A DNA stretch of 64,000 bases from Amoebidium appalachense (lineage: Eukaryota; Ichthyosporea). Location of the stretch: the NCBI GenBank assembly GCA_963693365.1, contig CAVNZM010000014.1:3720001-3784000 (forward strand), read 5' to 3'. The notes beneath the pieces are model-generated. The model was not told where the DNA came from. It ran no database searches and saw only the letters and a program-made list of their open reading frames with translations. A program made the position numbers and the translations under genes. Positions 1-18,728 of this stretch are shown one piece after another; position 1 is the stretch's first letter; each line of letters begins with the position of its first letter.

Positions 1-6350
<6,350 letters not shown>

Positions 6351-7973
6351 GTCTGCTGTTTTTTTTTTTTTTCATTCATGTGTCCTTGTTAAAGGACGGG
6401 GGGGGGGGGGTAGAGTCTACTGTTTGTTATTTCATGTGTGTATTATTTTTAAAGGGTGGGTGGGTGGGTGGCGTAGGGGTGGGTGGGTGGTGGTGGTGGG
6501 GGGGGGGGGGGGGTTGTCTAAGGAGCTGACAAGGGTCCGTGTGTGTTTTTTGCTTGCCAATGTTACGGTATGTACCTGCCCGCATTGTTGTTATGCTCAA
6601 CCAATTGGCAAGACAACTATTATGTGTGTAGCAATGATGGACACTTATATACTTGTACCACCGCTGGTGTACACATGGGGTTAAAAAGCTTGGTTGACAC
6701 TGAGTTTTACGCACACACTGTGAAAATCCCGACACAACAGCCACCAACAGTAACTTTTTTTTTTTTTTTTTTTTGATAGAAAAAGAAACTCGAGTAAGGG
6801 TTAAATAAGACACTTGGTTATTTGTGTAACTTGGGGGTGGTTTGATATGATATTCGAGCCTTCAATATGTATGTATGCCAAAATCCAACAAGATTTGCCT
6901 ATTTTCTCCAGTGGTAGACAGCCCCCAAGAATACTGCATCCCTCCCTTCTTCCCCCCCCCCCCCCCCCCCCCAAAAACCAACCAACCAGGCATATCCTTT
7001 GTCTTTGATATGTACAACCTCCACCCCCCCCCCCTCCCCCCCCCCAACCACCACCACACACACACACACACCTCTTTCCGAACTCCCTACCCGAAACTTC
7101 CGGGGTCATCACTTGATATTCAGTGATTCCCCACACAGTCTCCCGGGTAGCTGCATCGGCCATTGCAGAAATTTAGGGTGTTACTATAAATAGCATAACG
7201 AAATAGACATTTCGGCCCCCTTTGACTCCCCCACCCATTGCCACCCAGCAATGCCACCACCACCACACACACACGTACACACACCTTCCTTCCTTTGCAA
7301 TTGGAAACTCTTACCCGCAACTCTATGGCCCCTTCACCTATCATAGATCTTGCTTCAAAGTAGGCCCTATACCATGACAAGAAAGGGCCGCCACGGCTGC
7401 ACTAGCACGACTCGTATAGAGCGTATAGCTATCTAGATATACCGTAACATGATGTTGTACCGATAAATACCCAACGGCACGGTGTGCTGTTTCCACATTC
7501 CTCCCCCCCCCCCCCCCCCCCCCCCCCCCCTACGTACGCGTACACCGGCTGAAATCCAATACCCACCCCATCCTCCCCAAGCCCCAAGCTCTTTTCACAA
7601 ACCTCTTATCACATCAGATCTCGGCCCACTGAGCACTACGGTAACGAAGGGGCAATAGCAGTACCTACGTTTGGAGATAACTATCAATTACCCGCAAAGT
7701 GACAGAACTGGACTCCAAATCCCCATCTCCTTCCCATCCCGGTGCAACTTGTACCACATCAAGTAATTAGTACTCCCATGCTCAACAGAAACACAAAAGC
7801 TCTACCGTGGCAAGGTCCAACCTTCACACAGAGACAGAACAAACTCCATACGCACAAACATGAAAGACACGGCCAGAAATTTTCGAATAGCTCTTTATTT
7901 AAAGCTCATAATTGCTGTATGCACCAGGCACACAGGCGAGAAAGTACATCATTGCTATTATGAATAAAAACCT
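6351..7973. other. Convergent intergenic region, no gene seen
   Basis: This is the space between the ORC3 stop codon and the convergent CBM21 gene. It holds T-runs, G-rich (6401-6510), C-rich (6950-7045) and CA-rich patches and a 29-nt poly-C run near 7502. I find no convincing coding exon. Short inverted copies of CTTGCCAA flank 6551-6609 but are probably chance. Confidence 0.6.
7894..7899 (-). terminator. Poly(A) signal AATAAA for the CBM21 gene
   Basis: AATAAA on the minus strand lies about 75 nt downstream of the TAA stop codon at 7974-7976. This is a normal spacing for cleavage and polyadenylation. Confidence 0.6.
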
Positions 7974-8630
7974 TTAAGGAGACACCCATATGCTTGGGCT
8001 GGACAGTGCAACCATTTCGGCTGCATGCTTCGGGCCGCACTCGTCGTCACGGAACACAACCTCTCCCGCCTCCTCCAGCATTAAAACAAACTCGACTCTT
8101 TGGCCGGGGAGAAGACGACCGAGACGGATAGAGAAGGCATAAAAGTCAACACCAACACGGCCAGGCGCGACGGATCCCGTGCGTGTTTCATACTCCTCGT
8201 CACCTTCATCTTCCTCGTCAGAAAAGTGACGCTCACACAGAAAGTGAGAGTCCACATCCGCGTGTGTTTTCCATCCATTTGTGGTGTAGCGAACGAACAC
8301 GCGAGCAGGGTGCTCACCGCTAACCTTGTCACTACGAACGGCAACACTACCAGACAGACGGGTGGTGTTCCGGTTGTAGTCCACACGGGTAAGAGAGAGC
8401 GGGCGCTTGCCTTGGATCACCATAGCAACCCCGTCGGCTGGGCACAGCGTTCGCATCTTCAGACCGAAAACGGCAGGACGACCAAACGCATCCACAAACA
8501 TACGGGGGCTAGAGGGTTTTTGGCGAGATCGCCGGGTGCCTGCTGGCGAAGCTATTTCGGGTGTTAGAACGGCAGCCATTGTTATGAACTCGGTTGACTC
8601 GAAGCAAGTCCTATCAAGACGTATAGTCAT
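7974..8630 (-). CDS. Protein phosphatase 1 glycogen-targeting (PPP1R3-like) subunit with CBM21 domain
   Basis: The family tethers PP1 to glycogen particles and glycogen-metabolising enzymes in the cytosol. The 218-residue ORF is one exon. Near residue 43 the segment SPRMFVDAFGRPAV resembles the RVxF-type PP1 docking segment plus the following DAFG motif, though the classical K/R-V-x-F core is altered to MFV. A CBM21 fold occupies roughly residues 85-205. It shows LSGSVAVRSD, VFVRYTTNGWKTHADVD (the Trp-Lys/Thr-x-x-x-Asp-Val-Asp signature), VDFYAFSIRL, VEFVLMLEEAG and VVFRDDECGPKHA. An acidic, variable loop (about 138-155) interrupts the domain. Met-18 (start at 8579), in an ACAATGG context, is an alternative start. 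The gene lacks introns, unlike its neighbours, so a retro-copy origin is possible. The family call is firm and the exact paralogue is not. Confidence 0.85.
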   Translation of the reverse strand: MTIRLDRTCFESTEFITMAAVLTPEIASPAGTRRSRQKPSSPRMFVDAFGRPAVFGLKMRTLCPADGVAMVIQGKRPLSLTRVDYNRNTTRLSGSVAVRSDKVSGEHPARVFVRYTTNGWKTHADVDSHFLCERHFSDEEDEGDEEYETRTGSVAPGRVGVDFYAFSIRLGRLLPGQRVEFVLMLEEAGEVVFRDDECGPKHAAEMVALSSPSIWVSP

Positions 8631-8639
8631 TTAAACAGG

Positions 8640-9000
8640 AGTTATCCTTTTCAGCTTTCAGGTGGGGGGCGTTGCCTAAACTGCGAGTGCACGAATTGAC
8701 TTTGAGGCGACATTTGTGTTTCGGTGCTTGTGCGAGTTGCAGGACTGACTGGAAATCGAGCAGGTAAAGTTTTTTATATGTGCCTCAGGCCATCCCACGC
8801 AATAAGACAAGCTGACGCTCGGCCAATCAAATCGTGCTGAGGTTTATAATTTTTAGATTTGCGCCGGGCGTTGCGTGTATTGCGATATTCGAGCGAAATG
8901 ATTGGAGCTTCTGAAGTGGCCGTTTGGTCCAAGGGCCTATGCGTGATTGGCCCAGATGGCCAATCAAAGATGGCGTCACTTGTACTCATGCTCAGTGTGC
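8640..9000 (-). promoter_or_regulatory. CCAAT-rich promoter region of the CBM21 gene
   Basis: Upstream of the CBM21 ORF lie CCAAT at 8823-8827, inverted CCAAT at 8946-8950 and CCAAT at 8960-8964. The last is followed by AAAGATGGCG, a YY1-like/Kozak-like block. No TATA box was seen. This arrangement is typical of animal-style housekeeping promoters. Confidence 0.5.
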
Positions 9001-10055
9001 ATGACGAGGGAGGCGCCCGGTGGGGAATTTGAGGTTGGACATGGGAAGTTGCCAGCTTGTGAAAGCCGAAGAGTTTTCAATAATGAGTTGTTATAAATAA
9101 TTGAAAATCTATATAAACATATATTAGTTTAGAAAAAATGAGTCAGTATGTACATGAATTAGGCTACTTGAATGAGCTGGGCCTTGAGCACCATCGGATT
9201 TCCGGCGATATTTCGCGCACGTCTGACAGAGTCGCATAATGTAACTTAGGGCAGCCTGATAGTTACCCAATTGAAGTTGTTTTATAATCTTTGCACCGAG
9301 AACACAATTAAAACTTAACCAAATGTTGCGCGCTTATTGGTTTATTGCGCTTTTCATTCCAGATTCAATTTGGCGCCAGCATGCGGCACGAGTCACCCGC
9401 ACCGGCGCACCCACGCATATTGCATGCAGGCCGCCGCGGTATTTACAGGGCGATTTCTATTGTAGACTAGAAGCCATCTGGGATGTGAAGAAAACAAGGA
9501 AACTATTTGCCAGCTAACTAACATTATTGATCCATTGGTTTACTGCACAAAAAAAATGCAATAACCAGGGTAAATAACTGTTGCCATGATGTTATGTTGC
9601 CACTGGTCACTCACCAGCGAGTCACCAACAGTTCATGAATCGTTTGAATGAGGTCATTTGAAGCGTTCAATTCGAAGGTCTGATCCGATTGGTTATGGGC
9701 TGTTTATCAATAATTGTATTGATTGGAATATCTAAGCCAATCAACATTGTGCAAATATCCCTGGTATTTCGCACAAGAACGTGAGATGCTCGGTTCATTG
9801 AGCAAGGAGGGGAATTTCAGAAAACCTCCGACAAAATCCACAAACCAACTTATTTTCATTAAGAAGCCTTTTTTTTTATGCTAGGATATTGTGAGTTCAA
9901 CAACATCTCCTCGATATTGAGAGACGCCGGGATAAGGTTCACCATCGTTCACTCGTTCCAGGCACCAGGGACTCGCGGCGAGTCACTCCGGACTCACTCG
10001 CCCCGGGACGCATGATCCATCATCATCTCAAGCCAATCATGTGCAGCTTTGAAAT
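9001..10055. other. Intergenic, balanced composition, nothing recognised
   Basis: This is one of the few stretches without simple repeats. It contains several CCAAT-like motifs and GAGTCAC/GACTCGC words near 9600-10000. No ORF here resembles a known protein. Confidence 0.5.
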
Positions 10056-10416
10056 TGAGTCGCATCGCGTGGATCTAAATATCTAAATACTCAGCGAATT
10101 TAGAGAACAAATGTCGTTCTCTAAATATCTACATGCTCAATTCGTGTAGAGCAGTTTAGAAACTGAATTATCTAGATCGTAGATCGCAATTCTATTGGAT
10201 AAAAGATATTTAGGCGAGTTCCAAGGACCAATCGTTTCATCCTACACATCCACAAGACCCCCCCCTCCTTCTTCCGGATTCGCCCATCTGGAAGATGGTC
10301 GATCGAGATTTTATGCAAACTTTACAAATTTAACAGATCGATCGGATTGCGGACGTTTTAAACGTAAAGTTAACAATCTAGATATTTAGATATTTAGATC
10401 CACGCGATGCGACTCA
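10056..10416. mobile_element. 361-bp element with perfect 34-bp terminal inverted repeats (MITE-like)
   Basis: TGAGTCGCATCGCGTGG... at 10056-10089 is repeated as its exact reverse complement at 10383-10416. The arms contain two ATCTAAAT units. The interior is AT-rich, has a 9-bp hairpin TTAGAGAAC/GTTCTCTAA around 10100-10124 and no ORF. It looks like a non-autonomous DNA transposon. I could not see a target-site duplication, so a foldback element or regulatory palindrome remains possible. Confidence 0.75.
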
Positions 10417-10449
10417 TTGGTCCCTAATTCACTGCAAGAATTCATCTAG

Positions 10450-10620
10450 ATTCACTAATTATTTCACACACGCGGGCACACGCACAATGCAGATACACAC
10501 ACACGCGCGCGTGCAACGCGCACACACTCATGCACATGTGCCACACACACACACACACACACTGCACACTGTGCAGAGCACACACACAGCTTCACACACT
10601 CGGCATCATCATGACACGTG
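10450..10620 (+). repeat. Degenerate CA/GT-rich repeat
   Basis: CACACG/GCGCGC/CACACA interrupted dinucleotide sequence precedes the segmentally duplicated block. Confidence 0.5.
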
Positions 10621-11167
10621 CCCCCATGTGCCTGATGCGCGCTAAACCAGTATATACAGTTCAGTTCCGTTAAAATAGTCTTTAAATCAAATGCACGCAC
10701 AAAGAACCAAATATGGCAATGTAAACATTGGCTCCATATAGATCCTGTGCACTGCCCATGTTCACGTGCCCCGCGGCGGATCCACACAACGAGTCCCCAG
10801 TAGAGGGTTTATATTCTTTATTTTTTATTTTTTTTCCCTAAGTCCCCCTCCCCAGCCTCTCAGATCCCAGCCTGGCCGGTGTGTGGTTCAACTTACTGTC
10901 CTCTATCATCTATGCCAATCAATACTGTACATGCGCCGCCAGCACGCAGGATTGCAGGGTTGCAGAAGACAATGTGTCCATATGAACATTATTTTGACGT
11001 GGATAGAGCTGTGCACACTCCGAGCTCGAGGTGTGCAACACGCGTACGGTGTTGCACACTCGATAGACAGATGCACGTGCAACGTGTGTGCACATGTGTC
11101 GCCGGGTTGAGAGTTTGATTGTGACAGCACATAATTATGCAGCACCCCCTCCCCTCCCGCCCCCCCC

Positions 11168-11225
<58 letters not shown>
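11168..11225 (+). repeat. Poly-C tract
   Basis: A poly-C run of about 55 nt is embedded in a longer C-rich stretch (11141-11320). Confidence 0.9.
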
Positions 11226-11226
<1 letters not shown>

Positions 11227-11743
11227 CCCTCCCCCTCCCGCCTGTACACCGCCCTCCTGCCCTCCCGCCCTCCCGCCCTCCCTCCCGGTTTCACCCCCGG
11301 GCCCTTCCCCTCCACATAAGTCCTTACGCCGGAAGTCCCCTCGCACCAGATTGGACAGAACACGATCCGATGACGTAAAATCAGGGGAGAACGATTCGGG
11401 TCCCCAAGCTTGGCGACATAAAGGGACCGTCATACCCCTCTAGCGGGGGGTTGGGGGGGCGGCAGCCCCCCAATTTAGGGCCCAGACACACATAGGGTTA
11501 TGGTTATTGGGTTTATGTTTTTATTTTGGTAAATTATTATCAATTTTTTTTTTTCCAGCCAGTTATGCATATGGTCCAATCCCCTATACCTAGGGGCTTC
11601 CTTCGTATAAACCTAACTTATGTGCCTCCTTGCCCTCCCCCCCTTCCCCCCACCCCCCAACAGAATAAATCCAGTCAAAAGAAAACTTTCACACCTCTTA
11701 GCTGTCACGTCAACTTTTTTTCCCGATTCTTCGCCATGGCAGG

Positions 11744-12541
11744 TATATAAAGGCTTTCGTTTCTTCTTTTTGTGGTGGGAGGGAGTCCCACTCAGGGGAA
11801 CGTGACTGCAGCGTGTGTGTGTGGTGTGGCCTGGTGTATTCCTACTGCTGTGAGAGTGTGGGGGCATCTCCCTTTCGCGGAGTTTCTCGCTTGAGAAGTG
11901 GTTTCTTCAACGCCTGGTGGTCCACTGCAACCTATGGTAACTTCTACACGCTGTCTACGCTTCTACGCGACCTATTGGCGGTGGGCTGCTGCAACTCCTT
12001 CAGCTACTTCTGCGCTGCGTGAGTGGAGGGGCGGCTACTTGGTCGTCGGGGAGCTTTCCAAGTGACTGCCAGTCCTTAGCCTCCAGTCGTATGGCAATGA
12101 CCGGGTTTGCTTGCATGCATTCTGTAATTGTGTTTTTCTGTGTGTCCTGCCACAACTAGGCCACCTTATCAGAGAGCTAGATGCAGTTTCTCCGGGTTAT
12201 CTAGGAGTCGGGCCCGTTGGGATTGTTTTTTAGCTCAGATTTGGTCTGCATTGCTCTTTTAGAGGCTGACTTGCTTGCTGTGCCTCGATAGGTTTTGAGG
12301 GGGGCCTGTTGGGAAGGAGCAGTAATGATGTCATCTTGCGGAGTGTGGTCTGGCCAACATCGATGCATATGACTAGTTGGAGCAAACTAGTTTGACGCAT
12401 ACACGTACACTCAAGGTTTTGCCCACTGGTGTCCTTTGTCACTTGTCGCTTTATTTTTATTTCGTAGCTTTGGCTTTTTCAGTTCTAATGGTGGTTATGT
12501 AGCCTGTGGCTGCACGTTGCCTTCATCATCGGATCAATAAA
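11744..12541 (+). other. Possible short transcription unit (TATA box to poly(A) signal)
   Basis: TATATAAAG at 11744-11752 follows the ATG-like word GCCATGGCAG. AATAAA lies at 12536-12541, just before A-rich sequence. Between them is about 780 bp of balanced composition with no convincing ORF; the longest forward reading frame (11813-12022) lacks an ATG start. It could be a non-coding RNA or a decayed retro-sequence. The block is missing from the duplicated partner locus, so it inserted in copy 1 or was lost from copy 2. Confidence 0.35.
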
Positions 12542-13786
12542 AACGAGTCAAAAGAACAAAGAAAAAAAAACCCAACAAAAAATTGAAAAAAAAAAAAAAA
12601 AAGAAAAAAAAAACACGGATACACCCACACCTTCGCTGACCCCCTCTCCCCCGGGCCCCACCTCGGGCCACACGTACCACCTCAAGGTCACACACACACA
12701 CACGCGCGCGCGCGCACGCACACACGCACATATACCAATCGCATCGGCGGCTATCACTATGGTATGATAGCATCACCACAAGGACAAAAAAGCCGGATTC
12801 ATATGGTGCACTGCATCATGAAGCCACAGTCACGACACTTCTCAATATTTATTTATGAAGGTGCTCATATAGGTTTAATAAAACAAACAAAAAAGTAGGA
12901 ATATCGGCTATCTTAGTTACATGTACGTGCAATTTATATGCCCGCCGGCCCTTGTTGTGTAAGTCTCGTAACAAATTTTACGTGCACCTGCAGCTCCAAA
13001 AACAAACCAAACATCCATACCGAAGACATTATGCGGGGACACAAACTAGGAATGTGGGAACCTAAAAACAACAAATCCATATCGAGAAGCTTTACAAACA
13101 AGCAAAAAAAGTACACAAACTCTTTTCCTACGGCGACCTCAAAAACGGTCATGTGCATCTATCCTCTCTTTCCCTACCTCGTGCTAAACCATAGTAGCTG
13201 ACTTCAAATGTAACAGGCTAATAAAAAGTTTTTATAAAACACAAAAAAAAGTAGGAATATAACTACAGTCCAGTCGGTGCTAATTGGAAAAAGGTAGTTC
13301 CTGTCATGGATCCCAAAAGGGTCTCTTATGGGAACACAAGCGAGTAAAAAGTATAAGAAAATAAGTTTAATATAAAATATTACTGACAACATCAACATCT
13401 TCCCGGCTAAGTGACTGCCAACCACTTACAACCCACACAACCTGAGGCCCCGTCAGCGAAAAAAGCGGAATCAACGTGTAACTAAACTAACTAAACAAGA
13501 CAATTAGTTTTTAGGGAGTCGACCTCTTTCTGAGCTGTGAACCCACTCCCTCCGTGCCCAGGGGTGACCAAAACTGCATTTACACCCTATAGCATACCAT
13601 CCAATTTTCAAAAAAACATTCACGTTTCCGAGTCCACGGTACTAGTGTGGAAGGTATGAATGGCATGGTGGACACCATCTATAGGAAAATGGCCGGATAT
13701 ACCATCGAACTCATCAACAAATACGAGATACACCGAAAACTACCATCCAAATATCACGAATTTTCAGGTCTGCCCTCAGTGTGCCT
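12542..13786. other. Non-coding flank of TTLL12 copy 1
   Basis: A-runs, a CG/CA repeat (12690-12730) and sequence homologous to the 3' flank of the intact TTLL12 gene (27.72-28.07 kb). No independent gene was seen. Confidence 0.55.
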
Positions 13787-14285
13787 CTACCGGACCTTGT
13801 ACACGTTTTTGGGACAACCAAAGAAAAGCATGTCAAAGACGTCGTTGAAAAAATCATCCTGTGCACGGCACACGTGGGTGCAGTCGGGGGAGAAGTTGAC
13901 CTCCAGGATCTGGGGTACCATCCTGTACGTGTGTGTGTGTGTACGCGCCCGCCCGCGCGCCTGCCCGCCCGCGCGCGCGCGCGTGTGTGTGTGTGTGTGT
14001 GTGTGTACTTGTGTGTGTGTGCGCGCGTGCGCGTGTGTGTACATACATGTGTGTGCGGCATGTCTGTGCGAGTACAAGAACATGTAGGAATGGATGGGTA
14101 TGCATGCATGCTACACTCTTGTGTGTGTTGACGTGTGAGCAGTGGGATAGGGGGTATGTATCAAGGAAATGGCTCCGCTTAGCAAATGAAAAGGTGAGCA
14201 TAAAGCCCATGGGACACAAGTATTTTTTTTTTTGGGGGGGGGGGGGGGGAGGGAGGGGGGGAGGGGGGAGGGGAGGGGGAGGTCT

Positions 14286-14318
<33 letters not shown>

Positions 14319-14539
14319 GGGAAGGGCTCCAAAAAAGACGATGTTCAACGAAGGTAGATGCGGAAAAGAAGGTCACAGAAGAATACACGTACGAACATTA
14401 TAGTAACCGACAGGCACAAACAAATACCGCGAAACGCCCATTCATTCCAGTGTTATTGGCATTGTGTTCAGCGCAGACTGGCTCAATTCGACACCGCGTA
14501 CGGCCACCCTTCCCTAATGCGTATTTCAATAACACACAA

Positions 14540-14571
<32 letters not shown>

Positions 14572-14677
14572 TCATGAGAAGTGTGTTGGTGCAGGTGGGT
14601 GTGGATGGGGGTAGGTTGAATGTGGGGGAAGACGGGGGCTGGGGGGGGGGGGGAGGGGGGAGGGGGAGGGGGTGTGT

Positions 14678-14790
14678 GGGATGTACGCATGAGAGGGTTG
14701 GAGATATGGAGGAGATACCAAAATACCAACTACAAAAATACAAAATACCAAAAGGTCACAAAAACAAAAAAAACCTAAAATGTTTGTGTT
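14678..14790 (-). repeat. Family-2 intronic repeat copy
   Basis: GATGTACGCATGAGAGGGTTGGAGATATGGAGGAG followed by an A-rich stretch matches the blocks at 32515, 39750 and 41070. It lies between exons of the truncated TTLL12 copy and is sense to it on the minus strand. Confidence 0.6.
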
Positions 14791-15171
14791 TGCTTTTTTC
14801 TTTCTTTCATTTTTTTTTTTTTTTTGTGTGTGTGTGGGGGGGGGGGGGGGGGGGGGGAGGGAGGGGGGATATACTCTGTGTGTTCGGAGTTCGCCCACTG
14901 AAGCATCACATCGATGCCGTATGAGCCCCGGCAGTGGGGATGGTGGGTTAGCTGGAGAGAGGAACTGTGCAGGGGATGGTGTCAGGTAGATTCTTAGAAA
15001 CTCTTCTCTAGCATATTCTGTTCAACAGTTCAGGTGTTTTGATCCCCCCCCCCCCCCCCCCCGCTCCCCATCCCCTGTTCCCACCCAGATTCGGATCGCC
15101 AGGAAGGGGAGGGGGGAGGGGGGGACTACAAGGAAGGGGGGGGAGGGGGGAGGGGGGGGAGGGGAGGGCAA

Positions 15172-15226
15172 GAATGTGTTACAGACTAAGAAGTACACAA
15201 TTGACAACAGATATTACCATGGCAAA
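15172..15226 (-). repeat. Family-1 intronic repeat copy in the TTLL12 copy
   Basis: Read on the minus strand it has the GTTGTCAATTGTGTACTTCTTA and CTGTAACACATTCT blocks followed by C/T-rich sequence. It is paralogous in position to 34710-34776. Confidence 0.7.
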
Positions 15227-15349
15227 TGATGCCCCCCCCCCCCCCCCCCCCCCCCTCCCCCTCTCTCTCCTCCTCCCCCCCCTTCCACCCCTTCCCCCTC
15301 CCCCTCCCCCTCCCAACAAAAAAAAAAGAACATTTGACATCGAGGGGGG

Positions 15350-15383
<34 letters not shown>

Positions 15384-15486
15384 AACCGGGTCATCCACAA
15401 GAATCCAGGATGGATGGGTCAGTTTTTGACGGACTAGAGGAAGGTCTGTGTAGACTTTGTGCGGCTGGCTGGGATCTAGGTCCTGG

Positions 15487-15960
<474 letters not shown>

Positions 15961-16084
15961 GTGCGCGCACCTGTGTGCGTGCACGTGTGTGCATGTTTAT
16001 CTCTATGCATGTGATTGAGCCCACGGACACGCCTGTGTTAGCGTTGGCATGCAGGGAGAAAACCATGGCCAAGAAAACCTTCAA

Positions 16085-16267
16085 CGGTAATCAGCATATC
16101 ATTAATTCTGAACAGCATCTTATGCAGTGGTATCAGCATATTATCAATTGTAGCTAGCATCTTATTCAGTGTACCTAATATCTTCATCATTGTAGCTAGC
16201 AGCTTAATCACTGTAGCTGGCATGTTATTCATTGTAGCTAGCATGTTATTCACTGTAGCTAGCATCT
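16085..16267 (+). repeat. Minisatellite, about 21-bp unit
   Basis: Diverged tandem copies of TGTAGCTAGCATCTTATTCA occur (about eight). No coding potential is evident. Confidence 0.8.
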
Positions 16268-16364
16268 GACTGTCTCTCTCTCTCTCCCTCTCTCTCCAAC
16301 TCTCTTGCCCTTACTGTCTCACTCACTCGCTCAATCACTCACTCACTCCCTGACACACACATAC

Positions 16365-16521
<157 letters not shown>

Positions 16522-16570
16522 CCCGCACGCGCTAGTGTGTGCGTGCGCACACACGTGGGGATGTGCTTGT

Positions 16571-16574
16571 CCAT

Positions 16575-16655
<81 letters not shown>
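16571..16655 (+). repeat. (GT)n microsatellite
   Basis: A roughly 78-bp TG array flanked by degenerate GT sequence. Confidence 0.95.
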
Positions 16656-16658
<3 letters not shown>

Positions 16659-17013
16659 ATTGGTGCATGGGTTTGTGTGACTGTATGTGTGTGTTTTTGC
16701 ATTCATAGTTGGACGTACGTGTGTGTATGAGTGATTGCACAGACCACAAACACGCTCAATATAGTCGAAACACCAGTCCTTATTATTATCTCCAACTTTC
16801 ATCCTACTTTTACAGACAGGTGCCAGTGCCACGGTGCGCTACCAAAACCCCTCTGGGAATGGATGCACACACGAACCCCCCAGGGAGGGAGAGAGGGACA
16901 GAGGGGGGAAGCAGGGAGGGAGGGAGGGAGGGAGGGAGGGAGGGAGGGGGGGGTGGAGGAATGGGCGGGGGGGGGGGGGGGAGGGGGAAGAGAGCGAGGG
17001 CGAGAGAGAAAAG

Positions 17014-17192
<179 letters not shown>

Positions 17193-17334
17193 AACACACG
17201 GCAGAGAGAACATAAATAAAGAAAGTTAACTCCGGAGGCGGAAAAGAGGTGACATTACCTCACACAACTAGTTGCTGTTGTAAATGGCTGTGATCACCGA
17301 CATGAGAGTTCTGTGCAGAAACTAAAGCGCCACA

Positions 17335-17550
17335 AGTTGAGGGAGGACGGAAGGGAGGGAGGAAGGGAGAGAGGGGGAGTGGGACCGAGGGAGGGACGGA
17401 AGAAGAGAAGGAGAGACGGAGAGACGGAATAAGGGAGGGAGGGAGAGAGGGAGGGGGTGGAGTGAGGGGGTGGAGTGAGAGAGGGAGGGGTGGAGGCGGG
17501 GTGGGGGGGTGGAGGGGGGGGGGGGGGGGGGGGGGGGGGAGGGGGGGAGG
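17335..17550 (+). repeat. GGGA-rich sequence ending in poly-G
   Basis: Purine-rich GGGAGG/GGAGAG sequence runs into a 25-nt poly-G (about 17513-17538). No gene seen. Confidence 0.8.
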
Positions 17551-17649
17551 AAGATTAACTTAAAAGTGACCCATGAAGTACCAACCAATGTGCCGAGGAC
17601 TTTGCTGAAGTCTACGGAACACACACGCCCTCACGCACACACACACAAA

Positions 17650-17726
<77 letters not shown>

Positions 17727-17732
17727 ACGTGC

Positions 17733-18697
17733 AGAAACCCGATTCAGTTTTTCATTTTTTTTTCTTTCAGTGAGCTCAGCTGCGGCCAGCCGCCAGCGAG
17801 CCCGTACGGTGACGTCACCGAGTGAGCCAGTTCCGCATTGCAGCCAATCAAAAGCCGTAGCCATGCAGGGTTGGGCTGGGTAAGGTCAGCTTAACCGTAT
17901 TGTCCTTTGGCCAATCGTAACGGACAGTTTTTTAATCGTAATTGGGGGATCTTGCGGATCAGTAAGCCCAGAAAAAAAGCCCCTACAGTCGCAAAACTCC
18001 AATTACGCGTTTGAACAAATTTAATATCGAATAATTACAAGCCCTGAACACTTGTCGGGGTTCGATATTGCTTATGAGAAGCGCTGTAGATATGTTCTTG
18101 AACAGAAATATTGAAAAAATTAGGTACAGTTAGATATTAGGGGGCCTTAAAGCATTTATAATGCTATACATCTCATACGAAAGTTGTTACGACGGCACCC
18201 TAACCTTATTCGTATCGGGGTCTTTCGTTAATCGTAATTACGACGAGTTTTTTTCGTAATCCCCCCGCCGGTAGCCATGACGAAACGGGGGGTAAAACAA
18301 GATCTGAAATAGCCAATGAGTAGGCGATGTTAGGAGAATGATCGGGGTCACAGAAGCACAAACAAACAAGCGGTCACTGAACAAAAGGGCAATAAATAAG
18401 CAAGATATTACATAGAATCTGAAATCGCGTTGGATGCTCTGTCACAAATCGTTTCACTTCATGCTTTGGCCACTCATATACTGTGGTCGAAAGGGCTGAT
18501 AGTGGGAGACATGATCTTTTTGCCGCATAATCTTGAACTGTATTCAACTGCTTCAATTGATTTTGAGAAAGTTTAAAAAACGGTATGTCACAGGTTTGAG
18601 TTGCCATATTATTCCAATGTGCTGGCCCAGAGGTCTATAAAAGCGTGTAACGGCCGAAATGGGCTCAGTTGTCACTTCAACGTGGTCTAGAACACAG
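17733..18697 (+). promoter_or_regulatory. Tandem promoter-like unit A (interrupted by an insertion)
   Basis: It shares a ~580-bp sequence with unit B (18729-19303). Both carry GACACACGTGCAG, a CRE (TGACGTCA at 17810-17817), CACCGAGTGAGCCAGTTCCGCATTG, CCAATCA, a CCAATGAGTAGG block and a TATA box (TATAAAAG at 18636-18643). Unit A is split by the 414-bp insertion at 17866-18279. Confidence 0.65.
17866..18279. mobile_element. 414-bp insertion with 9-bp target-site duplication
   Basis: GTAGCCATG occurs at 17857-17865 and again at 18271-18279, flanking unrelated sequence. The homologous site in unit B (near 18874) has a single GTAGCCATG followed directly by ACGA(G/A)ACGGGGGG. That is a natural empty site. 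A 9-bp duplication is usual for Mutator-like elements, but no clear terminal inverted repeats are visible. TTAATCGTAATT is repeated near both ends. Confidence 0.75.
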
Positions 18698-18728
18698 AAA
18701 TAAAACACAGAACCACACACACACACAC

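Larger units (their letters stand above)
10682..15487. repeat. Segmental duplication, copy 1 (partner at about 27.27-34.98 kb)
   Basis: Diverged but collinear matches to 27273-34980 in the same orientation include 10682-10790 with 27273-27385, 12899-13085 with 27727-27860, 13520-13930 with 28030-28220, 14885-14960 with 28700-28770, and 15172-15487 with 34710-34979. Copy 1 carries about 1.7 kb (11.1-12.8 kb) absent from the partner. It lacks the 29-34 kb exons of the partner. Confidence 0.8.
13787..15487 (-). pseudogene. Truncated, internally deleted copy of the TTLL12-like gene
   Basis: Three exons match the intact gene at 28-44 kb. They are 15487-15387 (VQDLDPSQPHKVYTDL..., 33 residues, three differences), 14951-14899 (LTHHPHCRGSYGIDVMLQ) and 13922-13787 ([14 protein letters not shown]... 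to KNVYKVR and TAG, about four differences in 44). The exons corresponding to 34.3-29.5 kb of the intact gene are missing, and nothing upstream of the first exon was found. The surviving exons still splice in phase (CCG|CTA, then CA|G ATG), and the C-terminus is conserved. The copy therefore could be transcribed as a short product, but the loss of most of the TTL domain argues for a pseudogene. Confidence 0.82.

Noticed and set aside
6551-6609. Stem-loop with CTTGCCAA arms
   Set aside because: An 8-bp stem with a loop of over 40 nt is expected by chance in a window of this size.
10056-10416. Full DNA transposon with transposase
   Set aside because: The interior is only about 290 bp and contains no transposase-length frame.
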